A DNA stretch of 64,000 bases, taken from the NCBI GenBank assembly GCA_947629925.1, contig CANRFO010000005.1, forward strand, positions 1 through 64,000, in the 5' to 3' direction. Shown in pieces: positions 15,608 to 24,651 of this stretch. This DNA comes from an uncultured Ruminiclostridium sp. GTDB lineage: Bacteria > Bacillota > Clostridia > Oscillospirales > Ruminococcaceae. Under the pieces are notes generated by a model, which searched no databases, had not been told where the DNA came from, and worked only from the letters and a program-made list of their open reading frames with translations. A program made the translations under genes and the position numbers. Positions within the stretch are counted from its first letter, which is position 1, and every line of letters begins with the position of its first letter.

Positions 15608-17827
15608 TTGAAAAAGAAAAATAACAGGGACAATTCCATAAAAAGAAAAAATTATCCTGACGCTTATATTGAAGGTGCCGGAATAATTGCCGAACAGCCT
15701 ATAACAAACACCATTGAAGAAAATTATATGCCTTATGCAATGAGCGTTATAGTTTCGCGTGCGCTGCCTGAAATAGACGGATTTAAGCCTTCTCACCGCA
15801 AACTGCTTTATACAATGTATAAAATGGGATTGTTGAGCGGACCGAGAACCAAATCCGCAAACATTGTAGGTCAGACCATGCGGCTTAATCCTCATGGCGA
15901 TATGGCTATATATGAAACTATGGTGCGTCTTACAAGAGGAAATGAAACTTTGCTCCATCCTTATATTGACAGCAAAGGCAATTTCGGTAAGGCATATTCA
16001 AGGGATATGTCCTTTGCGGCGAGCAGATACACAGAGGCAAAGCTTGACAGAATATGCAGCGAGCTTTTTGATGACATAGACAAGGATACTGTTGATTTTG
16101 TACCAAACTACGACAACACAATGAATGAACCGTCTCTCTTGCCTGCTAAATTTCCCTCTATTCTCGTGAATAATAATATCGGTATTGCTGTTTCAATGTC
16201 CAGCAACATCTGTTCCTTTAATTTAAGCGAAGTGTGTGAAACTGCTGTCAGTCTTATTCGTGACCCTGACCACGATATTATTTCCACGCTTAAAGCCCCT
16301 GATTTTCCAGGAGGAGGGTTTATAATATATGATGAAGACGAGCTTAAAAGAATATATGAAACAGGAAGAGGTTCAATAAAAGTAAGGGCAAAGTATAACT
16401 TTGACTCTGACGTAAATGTGATCGAAGTCACTGAAATCCCTCCTACAACCACTGTTGAAGCTATAATGGATCGCATTGTAGAGCTTGTGAAAGCGGGAAA
16501 GCTGAAGGAAATTTCCGATATTCGTGATGAGACTGACCTTTCGGGATTAAAACTCGCGATCGACGTTAAACGTCGTGTAAATCCTGATGCACTGATGCAG
16601 AAGCTTTTTAAAATGACTCCTTTGCAGGATTCCTTTGCTTGTAATTTCAATATCCTTATAAACGGGACTCCTCGGGTAATGGGCGTCAGAGAAATACTCA
16701 ACGAGTGGACAGAGTTCAGAGCGACTTGTTTGAGGCGCAGAATAACTTTTGACCTTACGAAAAAGAAGGAAAAGCTTCATCTTTTGCTGGGACTTCAGAA
16801 AATACTTCTTGATATTGATAAAGCTATTAAAATAATCCGTCAGACCGTAGAGGAAACGGAGGTCGTTCCGAATCTTATGATAGGTTTCGGAATAGATGAG
16901 GTGCAGGCAGAGTATGTTGCGGAAATAAAGCTTCGCCATTTGAACCGTGAGTATATATTGAAAAGGCTTGAGGAAATAAACGATTTAAAGGCTGATATTT
17001 CCGAAATGGAAGATACTCTTGAAAATCCGAGAAAGATCAAAAATATTATAATTTCCGATTTAAGAGATATTACAGCAAAATATGGTCAGCCGAGGAAAAC
17101 TCTTCTGACATATGCCTCTGATGAACCTGAGGAGGTCGAAGAGGAAGAACCTGATTATAATGTTACAATTTTTGTTACAAAGGACGGCTATTTCAAAAAG
17201 ATAATAGCTCAGTCTCTTCGTATGAGCAGTGATCAGAAGCTTAAAGAAAACGATATTATAGTTATTGAGCAGGAAGTGCCGAATAGAAGCGACCTGATTT
17301 TCTTTACCAATACGGCTTTTGCTTATAAATACAAAGTAAGTCAGTTTGACACGACTAAGGCAAGCCTTCTGGGAGATTATATCCCCGCAAAGCTGGAATT
17401 TGAAAATGGGGAAAATTTATTGTTTACTGTTGTTACTGCTGATTATAGTGAAACTCTGATGATTTTCTTTAAAAACGGAAAGTGTGCCAAAATACCGCTT
17501 TCATCATATGAAACCAAAACCAACAGAAAAAAGCTTGCCAACGCGTTTAATACCGATTCGCCCATTGTCGGAACATTTGTGATAAAAGAGCCGACAGACT
17601 TTATTCTTCAATCCACAGCGGGTAAAGTGATGATATTTTCTTCTGATCTGCTTATGTCAAAAGCGTCTCGTGAAACGCAGGGAGTTCAGGTAATGCGCCT
17701 TACCAAATCCGAGCTTGCGTCAGTAAGCAGATATGTTGACGGTATTATGGATGAGTATATCGTTAAAAATATTCCGTCGGCAGGAAAAAGTGCTGACTTT
17801 AACGCAGGACAGATGAAATTGGTATAA
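15608..17827 (+). CDS. Type IIA topoisomerase cleavage subunit, divergent GyrA/ParC
   Basis: A 739-aa DNA cleavage/religation subunit. It has ENYMPYAMSVIVSRALPE (family N-terminal signature at about 38), the winged-helix domain with catalytic Tyr141 in AASRYTEAKL, and a C-terminal beta-pinwheel of about 230 residues. The GyrA Ser83 position is Met99 (NPHGDMAIYE) and Asp87 is Glu103, unlike drug-sensitive enzymes. The pinwheel lacks a recognisable GyrA box, which argues for a decatenase rather than a gyrase. The TTG start is chosen because a hairpin brings an upstream AAGGAG near it; the 38 residues before the signature are basic. Operon with the B-type subunit. Confidence 0.88.
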   Translation: MKKKNNRDNSIKRKNYPDAYIEGAGIIAEQPITNTIEENYMPYAMSVIVSRALPEIDGFKPSHRKLLYTMYKMGLLSGPRTKSANIVGQTMRLNPHGDMAIYETMVRLTRGNETLLHPYIDSKGNFGKAYSRDMSFAASRYTEAKLDRICSELFDDIDKDTVDFVPNYDNTMNEPSLLPAKFPSILVNNNIGIAVSMSSNICSFNLSEVCETAVSLIRDPDHDIISTLKAPDFPGGGFIIYDEDELKRIYETGRGSIKVRAKYNFDSDVNVIEVTEIPPTTTVEAIMDRIVELVKAGKLKEISDIRDETDLSGLKLAIDVKRRVNPDALMQKLFKMTPLQDSFACNFNILINGTPRVMGVREILNEWTEFRATCLRRRITFDLTKKKEKLHLLLGLQKILLDIDKAIKIIRQTVEETEVVPNLMIGFGIDEVQAEYVAEIKLRHLNREYILKRLEEINDLKADISEMEDTLENPRKIKNIIISDLRDITAKYGQPRKTLLTYASDEPEEVEEEEPDYNVTIFVTKDGYFKKIIAQSLRMSSDQKLKENDIIVIEQEVPNRSDLIFFTNTAFAYKYKVSQFDTTKASLLGDYIPAKLEFENGENLLFTVVTADYSETLMIFFKNGKCAKIPLSSYETKTNRKKLANAFNTDSPIVGTFVIKEPTDFILQSTAGKVMIFSSDLLMSKASRETQGVQVMRLTKSELASVSRYVDGIMDEYIVKNIPSAGKSADFNAGQMKLV

Positions 17828-17834
17828 ATAAATA

Positions 17835-17863
17835 TTGCTATTTATTCCAATATGTGTTATAAT
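17835..17863 (+). promoter_or_regulatory. SigA promoter of fhs operon
   Basis: TTGCTA (17835-17840), 17-nt spacer, TATAAT (17858-17863). Confidence 0.65.
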
Positions 17864-17880
17864 ATTTTTTGTGTAGAACA

Positions 17881-17919
17881 CAGGACTTCTTGTCCTGAAA
17901 ATGAATTTCATAGGAGGAC
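17881..17919 (+). promoter_or_regulatory. Possible translational switch in fhs leader
   Basis: Two exclusive pairings: CAGGAC (17881-17886) with GTCCTG (17892-17897), or the same GTCCTGAAA with TTTC (17906-17909) plus AGGAC (17915-17919), the latter covering part of the AGGAGG Shine-Dalgarno (17912-17917). No known riboswitch consensus is recognised. Confidence 0.35.
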
Positions 17920-17925
17920 ATTTAA

Positions 17926-19596
17926 ATGCTGACTGATATTGAAATAGCCCAGAATGCCCAAATGAAGAAGATCAAGGATATTGCCGCTGATTTAGGCATA
18001 TCTGAAGATGAACTTGAGCCTTATGGTCATTATAAGGCAAAAATAACTGAAGAATGTATCAAAAGGCTTGAAAATGAGCCTGACGGAAAACTTATACTTG
18101 TGACCGCCATAAATCCAACCCCTGCGGGAGAAGGCAAAACGACAACCAGCATCGGACTTGCACAAGGTATGTACAAGCTCGGCAAAAAGGCTGTTTTGGC
18201 ACTTCGTGAGCCCTCTCTGGGACCTGTTTTCGGAATCAAAGGCGGAGCGGCAGGCGGCGGCTATGCTCAGGTCGTTCCTATGGAGGATATAAACCTTCAT
18301 TTCACAGGCGATATGCACGCTATAACAGCCGCAAACAATCTTCTTTGCGCACTGCTTGACAATCATGTTCAGCAGGGAAATGTTCTCGGAATAGATGTTC
18401 GCCGTGTGCAGATCAAGCGCTGTCTTGATATGAACGACAGAGCGCTGAGAAACTGCATTGTAGGTCTTGGCACAAAAATGGACGGTATGCCCCGTGAGGA
18501 TCATTTCTGCATAACCGTGGCTACCGAGATAATGGCGATACTTTGCCTTGCAACAGACTTAAATGACTTGAAAAAGCGCTTGGGCAATATTCTTGTCGCC
18601 TATACATATGACGGAAAACCTGTTTTTGCAAGAGATTTGCAAGCGGTTGGCGCTATGACCGCGCTTTTGAAAACGGCTATCAACCCCAATCTGGTCCAGA
18701 CTCTTGAAAATACACCCGCAATAGTTCACGGCGGTCCTTTTGCGAATATTGCGCACGGCTGCAATTCCGTAAGAGCAACAAAGCTGGCTATGAAGCTGGG
18801 CGAATATGCAGTTACTGAGGCAGGTTTCGGTTCTGACTTGGGCGCTGAAAAATTCTTTGATATAAAGTGCCGCTTTGCAGGATTAAAGCCTGATTGTACC
18901 GTACTTGTCGCAACGATTCGCGCTTTGAAATACAACGGCGGTGTTCCTAAAGCAGAGCTTACAGCAGAAAATCTTGATGCTCTTAAAAAGGGAATTGTAA
19001 ATCTGAAAACTCATATTGAAAATATGCAGAAATACGGCGTTCCCGTTGTGGTCGCCATAAATCATTTCTATACCGATACAGAGGCGGAAATAGAATATAT
19101 CAAGACTTTCTGCAACGAGCTTGGCGTTAAGGTAGCATTTTCAGATGTATTCCTGAATGGCGGCGAGGGTGGAAAAGAGCTTGCTCAGGCTGTTATTGAT
19201 ACGATCGATAATACTGAGAGTCATTTTGCCCCGATATACGACGAAAAGCTGACTATAAAAGAAAAGCTGGATATTATTGCAAAAGAGATATACAGAGCGG
19301 ACGGAGTTATCTATACTTCTCAGGCTGAAAAAGCTATAAAAGAGATTGAAGCGCTTGGAAGTGACAGGATCCCTGTATGCGTTGCAAAAACGCAGTATTC
19401 TCTTTCTGATGATCAGACCAAGCTTGGCAAGCCCGAAGGCTTTAATATCACTATTAGAGATGTAAAGCTGTCATCAGGTGCAGGCTTTGTTGTGGCATAC
19501 GCAGGGGATATAATGACAATGCCCGGACTTCCCAAGGTTCCTGCCGCAAACAATATTGACGTTGACGATAACGGTGTTATAAGCGGGCTGTTTTAA
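17926..19596 (+). CDS. fhs: Formate--tetrahydrofolate ligase
   Basis: Cytosolic ATP-dependent formation of 10-formyl-THF from formate and THF, feeding purine synthesis and one-carbon or acetogenic metabolism. The 556-aa length is normal. Seen: [17 protein letters not shown] (P-loop-like ATP site), [21 protein letters not shown] and [11 protein letters not shown], all signature stretches of the family, and the C-terminal [10 protein letters not shown] motif. ATG start with AGGAGG. It leads an operon in which tsaE starts in the fhs stop codon (TAATG), so translation is coupled. No folD or other Wood-Ljungdahl genes are in the window. Confidence 0.97.
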   Translation: MLTDIEIAQNAQMKKIKDIAADLGISEDELEPYGHYKAKITEECIKRLENEPDGKLILVTAINPTPAGEGKTTTSIGLAQGMYKLGKKAVLALREPSLGPVFGIKGGAAGGGYAQVVPMEDINLHFTGDMHAITAANNLLCALLDNHVQQGNVLGIDVRRVQIKRCLDMNDRALRNCIVGLGTKMDGMPREDHFCITVATEIMAILCLATDLNDLKKRLGNILVAYTYDGKPVFARDLQAVGAMTALLKTAINPNLVQTLENTPAIVHGGPFANIAHGCNSVRATKLAMKLGEYAVTEAGFGSDLGAEKFFDIKCRFAGLKPDCTVLVATIRALKYNGGVPKAELTAENLDALKKGIVNLKTHIENMQKYGVPVVVAINHFYTDTEAEIEYIKTFCNELGVKVAFSDVFLNGGEGGKELAQAVIDTIDNTESHFAPIYDEKLTIKEKLDIIAKEIYRADGVIYTSQAEKAIKEIEALGSDRIPVCVAKTQYSLSDDQTKLGKPEGFNITIRDVKLSSGAGFVVAYAGDIMTMPGLPKVPAANNIDVDDNGVISGLF

Positions 19597-20021
19597 TGGA
19601 AAAGTTTTTTTCTGACAGTGTGAATGATACCGAAAAAATAGCTTTTGACTTTGCGAAAAAGCTAAAAGCAGATGATGTTGTTCTGTACAGAGGAGAAATG
19701 GGAGCAGGAAAAACCTATTTCACCAAGGGAATAGCAAAATATTTCGGTATAAATGATGAGGTCACAAGCCCTACGTTTGCGCTTATAAATGAATATTGCG
19801 GTAAAATCAATATTTTTCATTTTGATTTGTTCAGGATAAGCAGTTTTGATGAACTTTATTCTATCGGTTTTTTCGATTATTTCGGAAGAAACGGAGTCTT
19901 ATGCATAGAATGGAGCGAAAATATAAATTTTGAAGTAGATTATCCTGAAAGCGTATACTTGATTTCTATAAATAAAACAGGCGAAATAAGCCGTGAAATA
20001 ATTATTGAAAAGGTCAAATAA
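19596..20021 (+). CDS. tsaE: tRNA t6A ATPase TsaE
   Basis: A 141-aa P-loop ATPase (YjeE family) that cycles the TsaB-TsaD complex during N6-threonylcarbamoyladenosine synthesis on ANN-decoding tRNAs. It has Walker A GEMGAGKT, the family TSPTFALINEY motif, and FHFDLFRI plus CIEWSENI near the C-terminus. It starts in the fhs stop and its own stop overlaps the tsaB start by one base (TAATG). tsaD and tsaC are not in the window. Confidence 0.95.
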   Translation: MEKFFSDSVNDTEKIAFDFAKKLKADDVVLYRGEMGAGKTYFTKGIAKYFGINDEVTSPTFALINEYCGKINIFHFDLFRISSFDELYSIGFFDYFGRNGVLCIEWSENINFEVDYPESVYLISINKTGEISREIIIEKVK

Positions 20022-20734
20022 TGCTGATTTTAGGTTTAGATTCTTCTGCTGTTGCAGGTTCGTGCGCTTTATGTGATATTTCCTCGGAAAAGACGACTGT
20101 TATCGCAAGCTCCTTTGTGAACACAAAGCTGACCCATTCTCAGACGCTCCTTCCTATGGTCGAAGAAATGCTGAAAAACTCAGGGGTTGAACTTGAACAG
20201 GTTGATTTAATTGCCGTAAATTCAGGTCCCGGTTCATTTACAGGAATAAGGATAGGCGTTGCCGCCGTAAAAGGGCTTGCATTTGCGTCAAATAAGCCTT
20301 GTGTCGGCGTTTCCACTCTTCACTCCCTTGCATATAATCTTATGGGACAGGATTGCATTGCCTGTTCGGTTATGGATGCACGGTGCAGTCAGTTTTATAA
20401 TGCTTTGTTTGAAGTAATAGGAAGTAAAATAAAGCGATTGACTCCTGACAGAGCGATTTCTTCTGTCGATGTGGCTGAGGATTTAAAAAAATACAGCAAC
20501 AGGCGCATAGTTCTTGCAGGAGATGGGGCAGAGCTTGCAAATAAAAAAATAACTGCGGAAAATATTTTTATTGCTCCTCCTGCCTTACGTCATCAACGAG
20601 CTGAAAGCGTTTGTTTTGCCGCTTCGGAATATGAAAGGCTATCAGCCAAAGAACTCATTCCGTTATATCTGAGGCTTCCACAGGCAGAAAGAGAACGTAT
20701 CGCAAGGATAAATGAAAATAAAAGCGGAGGGTAA
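20021..20734 (+). CDS. tsaB: tRNA t6A scaffold protein TsaB
   Basis: A 237-aa ASKHA-fold, enzymatically inactive partner of TsaD in t6A formation. N-terminal ILGLDSSAVAGSCALCD phosphate-loop-like start; the TsaB signature NSGPGSFTGIRIGVAAVKGLA is present. The GAAAAGG site for it lies inside the end of tsaE. The last about ten residues are charged. This tsaE-tsaB pairing is common in Bacillota, although there it usually continues with rimI and tsaD; here rpiB and upp follow instead. Confidence 0.94.
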   Translation: MLILGLDSSAVAGSCALCDISSEKTTVIASSFVNTKLTHSQTLLPMVEEMLKNSGVELEQVDLIAVNSGPGSFTGIRIGVAAVKGLAFASNKPCVGVSTLHSLAYNLMGQDCIACSVMDARCSQFYNALFEVIGSKIKRLTPDRAISSVDVAEDLKKYSNRRIVLAGDGAELANKKITAENIFIAPPALRHQRAESVCFAASEYERLSAKELIPLYLRLPQAERERIARINENKSGG

Positions 20735-20739
20735 ATAAA

Positions 20740-21165
20740 ATGATAGTCTTAGGCAGCGACAGCGCAGGAACTGAATTAAAACAACATATCCTGAAATATC
20801 TTTACGAAAACGGATATGAATATTCAGACTGCGGGGAGAATAAAGATTATCCTGACATTGCCGAAACAGTTTGTAAAAAAATAGTTTCAGGCGAAGCAGA
20901 CAAAGGAATTTTGATTTGCGGAACAGGCATTGGAATATCAATGGCGGCAAACAAGGTGAAAGGTATTCGTGCGGCGGCGTGCAGCGATTACTTCTCCGCA
21001 AAATATACAAGGCTTCACAATGACGCAAACGTTTTATGCCTTGGCGGGAGAGTTATTTCATACGGACTTGCTTCTGAGCTTGTGAACGTATTTTTAAATA
21101 CAGAATTTGAAGGCGGCCGTCATGCTGCCAGAGTTGAAAAAATAATGAAATTGGAGGAAAAATAA
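20740..21165 (+). CDS. rpiB: Ribose-5-phosphate isomerase B
   Basis: Interconverts ribose-5-phosphate and ribulose-5-phosphate in the pentose phosphate pathway. 141 aa, normal for the RpiB/LacAB family. Active-site Cys in ILICGTGIGISMAANK, HNDANVLCLGGR, and the phosphate-binding tail GGRHAARVEKI (usually HARRV, so one Arg is Ala here). CGGAGGG site before the ATG. It supplies PRPP precursor, which suits the following upp. LacA/B galactose-6-phosphate isomerase is a less likely alternative since no lac genes are nearby. Confidence 0.92.
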   Translation: MIVLGSDSAGTELKQHILKYLYENGYEYSDCGENKDYPDIAETVCKKIVSGEADKGILICGTGIGISMAANKVKGIRAAACSDYFSAKYTRLHNDANVLCLGGRVISYGLASELVNVFLNTEFEGGRHAARVEKIMKLEEK

Positions 21166-21170
21166 GCGTT

Positions 21171-21806
21171 ATGGAAATGCTCAACATTCTCGATCACCCT
21201 CTTTTACAGCATAAGGTGTCTCTTCTTCGTGACAAAAATACGGGGTCAAAGGAGTTTCGTGAACTTGTTTCTGAAATTGCAATGCTGATGAGCTACGAGG
21301 CTACCCGTGATTTGCCATTAAAACAGGTAGAAATTCAGACCCCTGTTGCTATTGCAAAATCTAATATTATCTCAGGCAGAAAGGTAGCGCTTATTCCCAT
21401 ACTTAGAGCTGGTCTCGGTATGGTGGAGGGCGCAGTTGCACTTATTCCTGCCGCTAAAGTAGGGCATATAGGCATATGCAGAGATGACGAGCATAATGAC
21501 GGAAGCGTCCGTGTTTATTATTGCAAGCTTCCTTTTGATATTAAGGAACGTGACGTTATTGTGATGGATTTGATGTTGGGAACAGGTTTAACAGCAGTAA
21601 AAGCTATCGACGAAATAAAGAAAGTCGGCGCCCGCTCTATCAAATTTATGACTGTTGTAGCTTGTCCTGAGGGAGTAAAAGCTCTTCAGGAAGCTCACCC
21701 TGATGTTCATATATACTGCGGCGCTCTTGATGAGGGACTGAACGAAGATCTGTATATAGTTCCGGGTATCGGCGACGGCGGTGACAGAATTTTCGGAACA
21801 AAATAA
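21171..21806 (+). CDS. upp: Uracil phosphoribosyltransferase
   Basis: Pyrimidine salvage: uracil plus PRPP to UMP. 211 aa as usual. Seen: ILRAGLGMVEG, the PRPP loop DLMLGTGLTAVKAI (more often DPMLATG, so this enzyme has Leu and Gly variants), and the uracil-binding tail GLNEDLYIVPGIGDGGDRIFGT. GGAGG about 13 nt before ATG. Last gene of the fhs operon, followed by a terminator. Confidence 0.96.
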   Translation: MEMLNILDHPLLQHKVSLLRDKNTGSKEFRELVSEIAMLMSYEATRDLPLKQVEIQTPVAIAKSNIISGRKVALIPILRAGLGMVEGAVALIPAAKVGHIGICRDDEHNDGSVRVYYCKLPFDIKERDVIVMDLMLGTGLTAVKAIDEIKKVGARSIKFMTVVACPEGVKALQEAHPDVHIYCGALDEGLNEDLYIVPGIGDGGDRIFGTK

Positions 21807-21857
21807 AACGCAAAACGTATTGAAAAATTTTATATTAGTTAATTTTTGAAAAATAAA

Positions 21858-21886
21858 GGCGGTACGATTTATCATACCGCTTTTTT
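21858..21886. terminator. Bidirectional terminator between convergent operons
   Basis: GCGGTA (21859-21864) / TACCGC (21875-21880) stem with six T on plus and a T-rich tract on minus; serves upp and the GNAT gene. Confidence 0.75.
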
Positions 21887-21909
21887 ATTATGTATTTTGT
21901 TGCAGAAAA

Positions 21910-22443
21910 TCACAGCAAATCCCCGTTATCATCATAAAATACGTCGCAGTAAACAAGCCTGCCACCAACTTTGCTTTTTACCGATTCGTCCAGAAACAAG
22001 ATCTGTAAATGCTCGTTGTCAAATTCGTTTTCTGTCACGGTTATCCCGTATTGCTTTCCGCTTTCAAAACCAAATCGAGAATAATAATCTCCGCCCAGCA
22101 AGGCGATCCACGAAAATCCCATTCTTTTTGCCCTGCTTACGCATTCATTCACAAGAGCTGTGCCGATCCCGATATTCTGATATTCCTTCCGCACGCCCAA
22201 CGGACCAAGAGCCAGACCGTGATTATCGCCTATTTTCGCTTTAGTCAGCGCGTTATATCCGACTACGTTTTCACCTTCTAAAGCCACGACGCACAGCTCA
22301 GGCAAATATCCCTCGGAACTCAGCAGATTTTCTGCAAACTCCCATTCGTTAAAGCGTTCATTGCTGCTCTCGTGATAAAATGCACTTTTTAATGCGTCCT
22401 TTGTACTGCTTAAATATGAATTTTCAAACGTCTTTATTTCCAT
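21910..22443 (-). CDS. GNAT-family N-acetyltransferase
   Basis: A 177-aa acetyl-CoA-dependent transferase; acceptor unknown. The GNAT core shows as VVALEGENVVGYNAL (beta2-beta3), then LGPLGVRKEYQNIGIGTALV with the Q-x-x-G-I-G acetyl-CoA pyrophosphate loop, then GFSWIALLGGDYYSRFGF. This last stretch is typical of the YhbS-like subgroup that includes predicted peptide or amino-acid acetylases. It is the last gene of the minus-strand operon, ten bases after apgM. Confidence 0.88.
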   Translation of the reverse strand: MEIKTFENSYLSSTKDALKSAFYHESSNERFNEWEFAENLLSSEGYLPELCVVALEGENVVGYNALTKAKIGDNHGLALGPLGVRKEYQNIGIGTALVNECVSRAKRMGFSWIALLGGDYYSRFGFESGKQYGITVTENEFDNEHLQILFLDESVKSKVGGRLVYCDVFYDDNGDLL

Positions 22444-22453
22444 TTAACCTTTT

Positions 22454-23662
22454 TTAATTTTTCTCCAAAAATCTGTCCATCAGCGTATGACCGACCTTTA
22501 CGAAAACTCCCGTTTTTTCCGCAGACTCTTCGTCAAATCTGTCCACGCCGTTATTTTTCTTTCTGCTGTCATAGATAAGATAGGGAACAGGAGCGTTGGT
22601 ATGCGTTTTCAGCGCCAGCGGCGTTGGGTGATCGGGACAGATAAGTATTTTCATATCTTCCCCCTCAAACGCCCTAAGTATCGGACCGAGAATAAGCTCG
22701 TCGATAAGCTCAATAGATTTTACCTTATTTTCAATTTCAAATCTGTGTCCGCATTCGTCAGGAGCCTCAACGTGAATGTAAACAAAATCGTTCCCGTTTT
22801 TCAAAGCGTTTATTGCAGCGTCAGCTTTCCCTGAAAAATTGGTATCTATGTAGCCTGTCGCTCCTTGAACGTTTATAACCTCCATTCCCGTAAACTTTCC
22901 TATACCCTTGAGCAGATCTACCGCCGAGATCATAGCGCCCTTCAGCCCATACTTCTTTTCAAAAGGCATAAGGTCTTTTCTCACGCCCTCGCCCCAGAAC
23001 CAAAGGCTGTTAGCGGGATGAAGTCCCTTTTCCATTCTCTTCAAGTTGACAGGATGATGTTTAAGAAAATCATAAGAACGTTTCATCATATCTATCAGCT
23101 TTGCGCCGTTTTCGTTTGCGCCAAGATATTCGGTTATCTTTCTGCCCGTTATGTCGTGAGGGGGAGTGAGCGTTCCCACATCCAATGTGCCGTGATCCCA
23201 TATCAGACAATGACGGTAGCTTACTCCGCTGTAAAAGCTGAATTCCTCATTGCCCATTTTCTCCTGTATAAAGGCTATAAGCTCCGCCGCCTCGGCAGTG
23301 GAAATATCCCCCGAGCAGTAGTCAACCATAGTCTTATCTTCATACTTTTCCTCATCGGACAGCGTAACAAGATTGCACCTGAACGAAACGTCGGTGGGCT
23401 TCATATCAATCCCTATGCTGCCAGCCTCCAGCGGCGAACGTCCCGAATAGTAAACTGACGGGTCATATCCAAGCACAGACAGGTTAGCCACATCGCTGCC
23501 GGGTTTCAATGTATCAATGACCGTCTTTACCAGTCCCACCTCCGAAACCTTTGCCAGCTTGTCCATATTCGGCTTGTTTGCCGTTCCCATAGGAGTTTTT
23601 CCGCTGAGGTCGTCTCTCGGCAGATCTGCCATTCCATCACAAAGCAATACCACATATTTCAT
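22454..23662 (-). CDS. apgM: Cofactor-independent phosphoglycerate mutase, archaeal (ApgM) type
   Basis: Interconverts 3- and 2-phosphoglycerate. The 402-aa protein is of the ApgM branch of the alkaline-phosphatase superfamily, not the longer GpmI. Seen: LLCDGMADLP (first metal Asp), PNMDKLA, the catalytic Ser in GSDVANLSVLGYDP, GRSPLEAGSIG, FRCNLVTL, and the C-terminal metal triad in HVEAPDECGH and CPDHPTP. The branch is typical of archaea and some anaerobic bacteria. It lies in a cell-wall/RNA-modification operon with no other glycolytic gene. It may replace or supplement GpmI/GpmA. Confidence 0.95.
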   Translation of the reverse strand: MKYVVLLCDGMADLPRDDLSGKTPMGTANKPNMDKLAKVSEVGLVKTVIDTLKPGSDVANLSVLGYDPSVYYSGRSPLEAGSIGIDMKPTDVSFRCNLVTLSDEEKYEDKTMVDYCSGDISTAEAAELIAFIQEKMGNEEFSFYSGVSYRHCLIWDHGTLDVGTLTPPHDITGRKITEYLGANENGAKLIDMMKRSYDFLKHHPVNLKRMEKGLHPANSLWFWGEGVRKDLMPFEKKYGLKGAMISAVDLLKGIGKFTGMEVINVQGATGYIDTNFSGKADAAINALKNGNDFVYIHVEAPDECGHRFEIENKVKSIELIDELILGPILRAFEGEDMKILICPDHPTPLALKTHTNAPVPYLIYDSRKKNNGVDRFDEESAEKTGVFVKVGHTLMDRFLEKN

Positions 23663-23667
23663 TTTCT

Positions 23668-24651
23668 TTATGTCCTTTCGGTATATTTTTCTTTTATTTT
23701 TTTGTATTGAGCTAAAAAGGGAACCAATTGCACTGTAAATTCCTTTTTATTCAGATAATTCAGCTTTCCTGCGTCCTCAACAAAATCAAACCGCAGCTTA
23801 TAGCTGTAAAGCACCTGCATTTTAAATCCGAATTCTTTGTTTATACGGTTTATCCCGTATTTTCCGTCCCCCAGCAGCGGGTGACCGATATGCGCCATAT
23901 GCGCACGTATCTGATGAGTCCTTCCCGTAAGCAAATCCACTTCAAGCAAACTCAGCTTTCCAAAGCTGTCCAGGACTTTGTATTTCGTTTTTATCGTAAG
24001 ATTTTCGCTTGTTTTTTTGTCCGTTATCGTGACCTGATTTGATTGGCTGTCCTTTTGCAGGTAAGCGGTAAGCAAAGCCTCTTCCTTATCAGGTTTTCCG
24101 AGAACGATACAGAGATATTTTTTTGTAAGCTCTCTGTTTTTTATTTTTTCATTAAGTATTCTCAGAGACTCTGCATTTTTTGCGGCGATAACTATCCCGC
24201 CTGTATTTCTGTCTATCCTGTTGCAAAGAGCTGGAGCAAAGGAATTTTCATTCTCAGGCTGAAATTCCCCTTTTTCATAAAGATATTTTTTTATTCGGTT
24301 TATCAGCGTATCAACGTTTCCGCTGTTGTCCGAATGTACCGCAAGTCCCTGTTCCTTGTCTGCAAGCAGGATATTTTCATCTTCGTAAATTATATTGAGT
24401 TTATTTCCCGCTTGTGTAAAATCTTCGCTTTCATAATTCGCCTCTAACAGTCGGTCGGGCATAAAAATATACAGAATATCGCCGCATTTCAGCTTATAGG
24501 ATATTTCAGAACGCTTTCCGTTGATTTTTATATCCTTGTTTCTGACCGCCTTGTTTATCACACCCGCAGTCAGAGAGGGAAAGGCTTTTATAAGAAATCT
24601 GTCCAGCCTTTGTCCTGCGTCGTTCTGACCTATCGTTATCTCTTTTTTCAT
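23668..24651 (-). CDS. RluA-family 23S rRNA/tRNA pseudouridine synthase
   Basis: A 327-aa enzyme isomerising uridine to pseudouridine in rRNA or tRNA. N-terminal S4 RNA-binding domain (about 15-75: QRLDRFLIKAFP, NKAVRNKDIKINGKR). Catalytic Asp in NRIDRNTGGIVIAAKN (family HRLDxxTSG, with Asn-Arg-Ile here). LTGRTHQIRAHMAHIGHPLLGD motif follows. The exact target (RluC- or RluD-type site) is not decided by sequence alone. The ATG overlaps the stop of the preceding 72-aa gene by 4 nt. Confidence 0.92.
   Translation of the reverse strand: MKKEITIGQNDAGQRLDRFLIKAFPSLTAGVINKAVRNKDIKINGKRSEISYKLKCGDILYIFMPDRLLEANYESEDFTQAGNKLNIIYEDENILLADKEQGLAVHSDNSGNVDTLINRIKKYLYEKGEFQPENENSFAPALCNRIDRNTGGIVIAAKNAESLRILNEKIKNRELTKKYLCIVLGKPDKEEALLTAYLQKDSQSNQVTITDKKTSENLTIKTKYKVLDSFGKLSLLEVDLLTGRTHQIRAHMAHIGHPLLGDGKYGINRINKEFGFKMQVLYSYKLRFDFVEDAGKLNYLNKKEFTVQLVPFLAQYKKIKEKYTERT

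Noticed and set aside
21846-22281. Plus-strand frames opposite the GNAT gene
   Set aside because: Antisense to a clear acetyltransferase; no ribosome site and a Cys/Arg-rich product.
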